NCBI GenBank assembly: GCA_015657435.1
Contig: JADLKH010000003.1
Span: forward strand, 448,726-454,767
DNA length: 6,042 nucleotides
Direction of reading: 5' to 3'
DNA from: Synergistales bacterium
GTDB taxonomy: Bacteria; Synergistota; Synergistia; Synergistales; 79-D21
Shown: piece after piece, positions 1 through 4,660 of the stretch
How positions within the stretch are numbered: position 1 is the first letter of the stretch
Layout of the letters: every line of letters starts with the position of its first letter
Translations under genes and position numbers: made by a program
The notes under the pieces: model-generated
What the model saw: the letters and a program-made list of their open reading frames with translations, nothing else
Database searches by the model: none
Told to the model about the DNA's origin: nothing

Positions 1-1041
1 GGGCCAGAGACCGTGGGAAATGGGTCGACGCTCGTCCTGAAGGGTGCGGCGGTGGTCACGGTGGGCCCGATCGTCAGTATCCAGGAGGGGCTTATCGACA
101 TGTCGGGGCCCGCGACCGAGTACAACCCGTACGGGCAGACCTGCAACGTATGCCTGGTCGTGAAACCGGCGAAGGGCATCGAAAAGGCCGAATACGAATC
201 GGCTCTGCGGCTTGCGGGGATCCGCCTGGCCTGGTACCTGGCGGATGCCTGCCGGGATGCCCGCGTCGACGAGACGGAGGTTTTCGAGACGACGGACAGC
301 GTGGAGGGAAAGGTTGCGGAATGCGGTACGGACCTCCCCCGGTTCGTTTACGTCTGCCAGGCGATCAGCCAGGGGCTGCTCCACGACACCTTCCTGTACG
401 GGGTGGACGTGAAGCGGATCCTGCCGACGCTGCTGCAGCCCCAGGAGATCCTCGACGGGGCGATGGTTTCGGCGAACTGCGTTTCGGCCTGCGACAAGCA
501 GAACACCTTCCATCACCAGAACAACCCCGTCGTCCTCGAGCTTTGCCGGCGTCACGGGAAGGATCTCAACTTTCTCGGGGTGATCGTGACGACCGAGATG
601 ATGACCCTCGTTGGGAAGATCCGCTCCTCCGAGTACACGGTCAAGCTCGCCCGGATGCTGGGGGCCCAGGTGGCCATCATCACGGAGGAAGGTTGCGGCA
701 ACCCCGATAGCGACATCTGCATGAACGCGAAAAATCTGGAGGAGGCCGGGATCCGTACCGTGGTCATCGGCAACGAGGTCGCCGGCCAGGACGGGGCCAG
801 TCAGGGGCTGGCGGACGTGGTTCCCCAGATGGACGCCTACGTTTCCTGCGGGAACATCAACGAGGTGGTGGTGCTTCCTCCGATGGAAAGGGTCATCGGG
901 GATATCGCCGCCATCGGGAACGTCTCCGGCGGGGACGAGAAATCGATCCGGCCGGACGGTTCGATCGCCTGCGAAATCCAGTCCATCATCGGTTCGACGA
1001 ACGAACTGGGCATTTCGAAGATCGGCTGCGAGTGGATCTGA
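1..1041 (+). CDS. grdE: Glycine/sarcosine/betaine reductase component B, GrdE-type pyruvoyl proprotein (5' partial)
   Basis: Proprotein of the substrate-binding component of a glycine-reductase-type complex. In this family the chain cleaves itself at a cysteine to give two subunits, the C-terminal one carrying a pyruvoyl group that forms a Schiff base with the amine substrate. The frame is open from base 1; the GTG at 13 lies inside conserved family sequence (NGSTLVLKGAAVVT), so the true start is upstream. The hallmark SANCVSACDKQNTFHHQNNP is present, with the candidate cleavage cysteine at codon 478-480. From that Cys to the stop is 187 residues, the same as the C-terminal subunit of Clostridium sticklandii GrdE as I recall it (Cys242 of 428), which implies about 82 residues are missing. 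The C-terminal half keeps VAGQDGASQGLAD and VVLPPMERVIGD. The gene ends 16 bases before grdB. It could equally be the sarcosine (GrdG) or betaine (GrdI) paralogue; sequence reading alone does not separate them. Confidence 0.93.
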   Translation, partial: GPETVGNGSTLVLKGAAVVTVGPIVSIQEGLIDMSGPATEYNPYGQTCNVCLVVKPAKGIEKAEYESALRLAGIRLAWYLADACRDARVDETEVFETTDSVEGKVAECGTDLPRFVYVCQAISQGLLHDTFLYGVDVKRILPTLLQPQEILDGAMVSANCVSACDKQNTFHHQNNPVVLELCRRHGKDLNFLGVIVTTEMMTLVGKIRSSEYTVKLARMLGAQVAIITEEGCGNPDSDICMNAKNLEEAGIRTVVIGNEVAGQDGASQGLADVVPQMDAYVSCGNINEVVVLPPMERVIGDIAAIGNVSGGDEKSIRPDGSIACEIQSIIGSTNELGISKIGCEWI

Positions 1042-1057
1042 CGGGGGGCCGGGACAG

Positions 1058-2365
1058 ATGAAGAAACGGGTTGTTCTTTACATGAACCAGTTTTTTGCGG
1101 GCAGGGGCGGCGAGGAAGCGGCGCACATGATGCCGATATCCGTGCCCGGAATCGTCGGCCCGGGCGCGGCCTTCGCCGAGGCCTTCGGCGAAGAGGCCGA
1201 GATCGTCGGGGCGGTTGTCTGCGGAGACAACCGCTATGCCGAGGACATGGAGGATTCCCGGAAACGCTGCCTGGATCTTTTGCGCTCCATGGCGCCGGAC
1301 TGCCTGGTGGCGGGTCCCGCATTCAACGCGGGCCGTTACGGGGTGGCCTGCGGCGACCTCTGCAAGGCTGTGGCCCGGGATCTGGGGATCGTTGCCGTGA
1401 CGGGCTGGTACCCGGAGAACCCCGGTAGGGAACTCTACGGGAGCGATGTCTACGCAGTGCCGACGGCGGACAGCGCGCGAGGGATGAAGGAAGCCGTCCC
1501 CCTCATGGCGAGGCTGGCCCTGCGACTGTTGAGCGGCGTGAAGATGGGGCCGGCCAGGGAGGAGTCGTACCTCCACCGGGGCATGCGGAAGAACTTCTTC
1601 CACGAACTGGACGGGGCAAGCCGGGCGGTGGAGATGGGACTGAAAAAGTTCCGGGGCGAGCCGTTTCGGACCGAACTCGAGATGCCCGTATTCAGGAAGA
1701 TTCAGCCCGCCCCGCCGGTGATGGACCTCGGGAGGGCGACGATCGCCCTTTGTTCCTCCGGGGGCATCGTCCCGAAGGGGAATCCCGACCGAATACGGGT
1801 TTCGTCGGCGATGAGCTGGGGGCGATACGACATCTCCGGGATCGACGACCTGACTCCGGAAAACTACGAGTCGATCCACGGCGGCTACGACCGCACGTGG
1901 GCCCTCGAGGACCCGGACAGGGTGCTGCCGCTGGATGAGATGCGAAAGCTGGAAAGAGAAGGAGCGTTCGGCAAGCTCTACGATTTCGTTTCCCTGACGA
2001 CCGGAACGGCCACCTCGGTGGCCAATGCGGAACGTTTCGGCCGTGAGATCGGGGAGATTTTCAAGCGTGACGGAGTGGACGCGGCGATCCTGACGTCGAC
2101 CTGAGGAACCTGCACCCGATGCGGCGCATCGATGGTCAGGGAAATCGAACGTGTCGCCGGGATTCCGGTCGTCCAGATCGCGACGATCGTCCCGATCATG
2201 CTCACGGTGGGAGCGAACCGGATCGTCCCGGGCATCGCGATTCCTCACCCCCTCGGGAAACCGGACGATCCCGAGGGGGAGCACGCCGTCAGGAGAAACC
2301 TCCTGAGGCGGGCGTTGAAGGCGATCGTCACCCCGATTGCAGGCCAGACGGTCTTCACGGAATAG
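1058..2365 (+). CDS. grdB: Glycine/sarcosine/betaine reductase component B selenoprotein, GrdB-type, with in-frame TGA = Sec
   Basis: Selenoprotein subunit of protein B, the partner of the upstream GrdE-type protein in reductive C-N cleavage of an amino-acetate substrate; the two-carbon unit passes to selenoprotein A. The start MKKRVVLYMNQFFAGRGGEE is the typical GrdB N-terminus. Reading reaches a TGA at 2102-2104 (residue 349), and the same frame continues through conserved family sequence to the TAG at 2363-2365. The junction reads ILTST-U-GTCTRCGASM: Sec349 with Cys352 forms the UxxC redox motif, with Cys355 following. Downstream are TIVPIMLTVGANRIVP and AIPHPLG, both family signatures. 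The total of 435 residues is the normal GrdB length. Taking the TGA as a stop would remove the active site and last 87 residues. The ribosome-binding site is modest (GGGA at 1051-1054, or the G-run at 1043-1048). A betaine- (GrdH) or sarcosine-type (GrdF) paralogue is possible. Confidence 0.95.
2102..2140 (+). promoter_or_regulatory. Selenocysteine TGA codon and bacterial SECIS-type hairpin
   Basis: The recoded TGA (2102-2104) is followed by a strong stem-loop. CGATGC (2117-2122) pairs perfectly with GCATCG (2126-2131) around a three-base loop GGC (2123-2125). Below it, ACC (2114-2116) pairs with GGT (2134-2136) across an AT bulge (2132-2133), and CCTG (2109-2112) pairs with CAGG (2137-2140) across a bulged C2113. 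That makes 13 base pairs in all. The loop starts 18 bases after the TGA and begins with G. Both fit the known bacterial SECIS pattern, in which a small loop with an early G lies about 16-37 bases after UGA and is bound by SelB. Pairing was read by eye; no folding energy was computed. Confidence 0.85.
2248..2279 (+). repeat. 11-bp perfect inverted repeat inside the 3' end of grdB
   Basis: CCCCCTCGGGA (2248-2258) is exactly complementary to TCCCGAGGGGG (2269-2279), with the 10-base spacer AACCGGACGA. In RNA this would be a very stable GC-rich hairpin about 86 bases before the grdB stop codon. It lies within codons for the PHPLGKPDDPEGE stretch. It has no following T-run, so it is not a classical terminator. 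It is too far from the TGA (about 144 bases) to act as the SECIS element. Its role, if any, is unknown. Confidence 0.6.
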
Positions 2366-2373
2366 AAGGCATG

Positions 2374-2748
2374 ATGCGGGTGGTGACGAACAACCCGACG
2401 GTTCTGGAACGGATGGCCCAGGCCGAATTCGTGCCGGGTCCTCCGGCCGAGGTCCTCGGCCGGGTGGAGGCGCTGTTGTGCGGGGGATTCCGGTTGGCGG
2501 GTCCACCCGTAGCGGGAAACCTGGTCATGCTTCGGAGTCCCTACCGCTCCGTGCTCCTGGAGGAAGCCCCGGGCGGGATCGTCCCTGCCGGGGACTGCAT
2601 GAAAGTGGCGGATGCGCGCGGACGGGCCCTCGAACGTGAGGGCTGGACGGTTCCCGAACAGACGCGGACGGATTACGCGCTGATGGATTCCATGTTCCTC
2701 GAGCGGGCGATCGAGGAATGCGGCCCTGCCTTGCCGGGCTGGAAATAA
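2374..2748 (+). CDS. grdX: GrdX-family protein, divergent
   Basis: A small 124-residue protein. It resembles GrdX, a protein of unknown biochemical function known almost only from glycine-reductase gene clusters. The N-terminus MRVVTNNPTV matches the family's (K)IITNNP start. The order of features also matches: a VEALLCGGFRLAGPPVAGN segment where GrdX has its 'hGHxLLTHPLxGS' region, then SPYRSVLL where GrdX has 'ETPYRSI', then a C-terminal DYALMDSMFLERAIE helix. The HPL and KPNE residues usual in the clostridial proteins, as I recall them, are not kept, so this is a distant member. ATG codons at 2371 and 2374 are both possible. AGAAGG at 2364-2369 sits better for 2374, and that start also gives the family N-terminus. 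The gene begins 8 bases after grdB ends, so it is probably translated from the same transcript. In clostridia grdX is usually at the front of the operon; here it follows grdB. Confidence 0.78.
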   Translation: MRVVTNNPTVLERMAQAEFVPGPPAEVLGRVEALLCGGFRLAGPPVAGNLVMLRSPYRSVLLEEAPGGIVPAGDCMKVADARGRALEREGWTVPEQTRTDYALMDSMFLERAIEECGPALPGWK

Positions 2749-2751
2749 AAA

Positions 2752-2758
2752 AAGGAGG
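2752..2758 (+). promoter_or_regulatory. Strong ribosome-binding site deciding the opine-dehydrogenase start
   Basis: AAGGAGG is a full Shine-Dalgarno match, the best in the window, just after the grdX stop at 2746-2748. It lies 9 bases before ATG 2768. A TTG at 2759 is in the same frame but directly abuts this site, so it cannot be the start. The strong site suggests the dehydrogenase is made in good amount. Confidence 0.85.
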
Positions 2759-2767
2759 TTGTCGAAC

Positions 2768-3868
2768 ATGTCGAAGGTCGTGGCGATACTGGGTGGAGGA
2801 AACGCGGGGCAGGCATCCGCGGCGGAGCTGAGCCTTCTGGGGTTCGAATGCAGGCTGTACCAGGACCCGAAGTTTGCGGGCGAGATCAAAACGGTCCTGG
2901 AAACCGGCCAGATCAGGCTCGGAAGGGACCCGAAGGGAGGGTGCAGGGCCGAGGGACTCGCGACGGTCTCCCTTGTGACCACCGATCTGGCGGCGGCGGT
3001 CAGGGGCGCCGATGTTGTCCTGTGCCACCTTCCGGCCTTTGCTCACGCGCCGGTTGCGGAGCAGCTGGCGGACTGCATCGAAGACGGCCAGGTGCTGGTT
3101 CTCCTGCCGGGAACCCTGGGGACCCTCGTTTTCGTGGAAACCTTCCGAAGGAAGAAAGTGGCGAAAAACGTCATCATCGCCGAGACCAACACCAATTCCT
3201 ATGACACCCGCGTGCTTGGGCCAGGATACGCCTACGTCTACAAGATGAATGCTCCGCTGCAGATCGGGGTGTTCCCGTCGATCCGGACGGAAGAAGCCCT
3301 TGCGAAGCTCGAGGGGATCTACGACTTCGTCCCGGTGGCTGATATCCTGGAGGCCGCGTTCCATAGCCATAACCCGGTGATCCACACGCCGGCCTGCATC
3401 ATGAGCGTCAGCCGCATCGAGCGCTCCAAGGGCGATTTCTACCTTTACGAGGAGGCTTTCGGGCCGACCGTCTGCCGGGTGACCAAGATGCTGGACGAGG
3501 AACGCATGACGGTTGCCCGGGCCTACGGGTATGACCCGCTGACCCTGGAGCAGCTCCTTTCCGGGGTGGAGCATCCCGGAGACCTCTTCAAGGAGACGAA
3601 CGGGAATCCCGGCCTTTGCTTCATCAAGGGTCCCGAGAGCGTCAGGAGCCGCTATTTCACGGAAGACGGGCTCAACGGCCTTGTTCCCTGGTCTCAGCTT
3701 GGCGCCGTCGCGGGTGTTCCGACCCCTCTGATGGAGGCCTTCGCCACGATCGAGGGCGCCGTGATCGAGCGGGACATGTGGGGAGAGGGCAGGACCCTCG
3801 AGGTGCTGGGGCTTTCCGGGATGACCGTCGGGCGGATTCGCGACTATCTCAGGACAGGGGAGAAATAA
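2768..3868 (+). CDS. NAD/NADP octopine/nopaline dehydrogenase-family protein (opine-type dehydrogenase)
   Basis: A 366-residue cytosolic oxidoreductase of the octopine/nopaline dehydrogenase family. Known members reductively condense an amino acid with a 2-oxo acid, or split such N-(carboxyalkyl) amino acids oxidatively, using NAD(P)H/NAD(P)+. An N-terminal Rossmann fold is clear: VVAILGGGNAGQASAAEL carries the GxGxxG motif at residues 9-14. The C-terminal catalytic domain has the family NPVIHTP motif (residues 202-208, candidate catalytic His206). It also has SRYFTEDGLNGLVPWSQLG, the family's 'RYxTED..GLVP' signature, with candidate catalytic Asp300. In Arthrobacter CENDH, as I recall, the corresponding pair is His202 and Asp297. 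ATG 2768 is set by the AAGGAGG upstream. The gene is 19 bases after grdX. Substrates cannot be read from the sequence. A ketopantoate-reductase-like enzyme is the main alternative, but the C-terminal motifs favour the opine family. Confidence 0.85.
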   Translation: MSKVVAILGGGNAGQASAAELSLLGFECRLYQDPKFAGEIKTVLETGQIRLGRDPKGGCRAEGLATVSLVTTDLAAAVRGADVVLCHLPAFAHAPVAEQLADCIEDGQVLVLLPGTLGTLVFVETFRRKKVAKNVIIAETNTNSYDTRVLGPGYAYVYKMNAPLQIGVFPSIRTEEALAKLEGIYDFVPVADILEAAFHSHNPVIHTPACIMSVSRIERSKGDFYLYEEAFGPTVCRVTKMLDEERMTVARAYGYDPLTLEQLLSGVEHPGDLFKETNGNPGLCFIKGPESVRSRYFTEDGLNGLVPWSQLGAVAGVPTPLMEAFATIEGAVIERDMWGEGRTLEVLGLSGMTVGRIRDYLRTGEK

Positions 3869-3898
3869 GGCAGGGGGCACGAACCGGAAAAACGACCG

Positions 3899-3928
3899 TT
3901 GTGCGGGGAGCATCTTCTCCATTACAAT
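3899..3928 (+). promoter_or_regulatory. Candidate sigma-70 promoter ahead of pduL-eutA
   Basis: TTGTGC (3899-3904) is a weak -35 box, with 3 of 6 consensus bases. An 18-base spacer follows, then TACAAT (3923-3928), a good -10 box with 5 of 6 consensus bases. Transcription would begin near 3935, about 87 bases before pduL. The -10 is striking in so GC-rich a region; the -35 is poor, so this remains a candidate only. Confidence 0.35.
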
Positions 3929-4008
3929 ATGTCGCAGAAGCTTCAGTGCGGAATGGTCAAGCGAAAAGATCGCGGACCGGCGTGCTTTCCCAGGCGCTGA
4001 CGAAAGAT

Positions 4009-4014
4009 GGGAGG
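4009..4014 (+). promoter_or_regulatory. Ribosome-binding site deciding the pduL start
   Basis: GGGAGG lies 7 bases before ATG 4022. An in-frame ATG at 4007 overlaps this site and has no good site of its own, so 4022 is preferred. That start gives an N-terminus (MPLDRNRIEAIVRKVL) like those of PduL proteins. Confidence 0.75.
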
Positions 4015-4021
4015 ATTGCCG

Positions 4022-4651
4022 ATGCCCCTGGACAGGAACCGGATCGAGGCCATCGTCAGGAAGGTGCTTCAGGAGAGCGCCTCCTCCCGTCTTGTCGTCG
4101 CGGGGGTCAGCAACAGGCACCTGCACTTGTCGAGGGAGGACGCCGACGCCCTTTTCGGGAGGGGGTTCGAGCCCGAGAGGTTGAGGGACCTGCGGCAGCC
4201 GGGGCAGTTCGCCTGCAGGGAGACGGTGCTCCTCGCCACCGGCAGGGGGAGCATCGAGAATGTTCGGCTTCTGGGCCCGATCCGCAGCAGGACCCAGGTG
4301 GAGATTTCCGCCTCCGACGCCCGGCGCCTCGGGATCACTCTGCCGCTGATGAAAAGCGGAACCCCCGGCCGGACGCCTGAGGTCGTCGTGATCGGGCCCA
4401 AGGGGAGCATCATCCTGTCGGAGGGGATCGGGATCGCCTGGCGGCACCTTCATCTCTCCCCGTCCGAGGCCGAGTTCTTCGGCCTGAAGGACGGCGACGA
4501 GGTGGACGTGGAGGCCGGAGGCGAAAGGGGAGTTGTCTTCCGCAGGGTCTGGGTCCGCGTCGGCGAGGGGATGGTCTCGGAATTCCATGTCGATGTCGAC
4601 GAGGCCAACGCCTGCGGTCTCGAAACGGGCGACAGGGTTCGGGTCCTGTGA
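4022..4651 (+). CDS. pduL: Phosphate acyltransferase, PduL type (acetyl-/propanoyl-CoA : phosphate)
   Basis: A 209-residue PduL-family phosphotransacylase. It interconverts an acyl-CoA and acyl phosphate, replacing the unrelated Pta enzyme. The duplicated PduL domain is clear. First copy: VAGVSNRHLHLSREDADALF (His33, His35), then DLRQPGQFACRETVLL, LLGPIRSRTQVEIS and a glycine-rich turn. Second copy: AWRHLHLSPSEAEFF (His142, His144), then VRV and EFHVDVDEANACGL (His189). These histidines are the family's metal-binding and active-site positions. Residues 3-18 (LDRNRIEAIVRKVLQE) form a short amphipathic helix much like the Salmonella PduL N-terminus (STVRKVLDEM), which serves as an encapsulation peptide for microcompartments. 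Length is normal. It ends 9 bases before eutA. Next to a Grd module it would convert acetyl phosphate to acetyl-CoA; next to Eut genes it would do the reverse. Confidence 0.93.
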   Translation: MPLDRNRIEAIVRKVLQESASSRLVVAGVSNRHLHLSREDADALFGRGFEPERLRDLRQPGQFACRETVLLATGRGSIENVRLLGPIRSRTQVEISASDARRLGITLPLMKSGTPGRTPEVVVIGPKGSIILSEGIGIAWRHLHLSPSEAEFFGLKDGDEVDVEAGGERGVVFRRVWVRVGEGMVSEFHVDVDEANACGLETGDRVRVL

Positions 4652-4660
4652 GGGGATCCC

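Larger units (their letters stand above)
3869..4021 (+). other. 153-base non-coding gap between the dehydrogenase and pduL
   Basis: This is the largest space between genes in the window and is visibly less GC-rich than the flanking coding sequence. I see no tRNA, no clear riboswitch and no rho-independent terminator (no hairpin followed by a T-run). It contains a weak promoter candidate (3899-3928), an 8-base palindrome GAAGCTTC around 3938-3945, and the ribosome-binding site for pduL at its right end. It may separate two transcription units. Confidence 0.6.

Noticed and set aside
1171..1193. 9-bp perfect inverted repeat CTTCGCCGA / TCGGCGAAG in grdB
   Set aside because: It arises from a repeated coding pattern (AFAEAFGEE) using similar GC-rich codons; the codons explain it well enough.
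2132..2365. A separate 77-residue + strand gene
   Set aside because: It is the C-terminal part of GrdB after the selenocysteine codon; the same frame joins it to 1058-2101 through family-conserved residues.
986..2506. A 506-codon - strand frame opposite grdB
   Set aside because: Same codon-bias shadow; low-complexity Pro/Arg-rich translation with no known motif.
2759..2767. TTG at 2759 as the start of the opine-type dehydrogenase
   Set aside because: It directly abuts the AAGGAGG site; ATG 2768 has proper spacing and begins just before the Rossmann strand.
3869..4021. Riboswitch (glycine or cobalamin) ahead of pduL-eutA
   Set aside because: I could not find the conserved core of either class, and the stretch is short for a cobalamin riboswitch.
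3616..4380. A 254-codon + strand frame across the gap between the dehydrogenase and pduL
   Set aside because: It overlaps two well-supported genes in another frame and its translation is Arg/Gly/Ala-rich with no motif.
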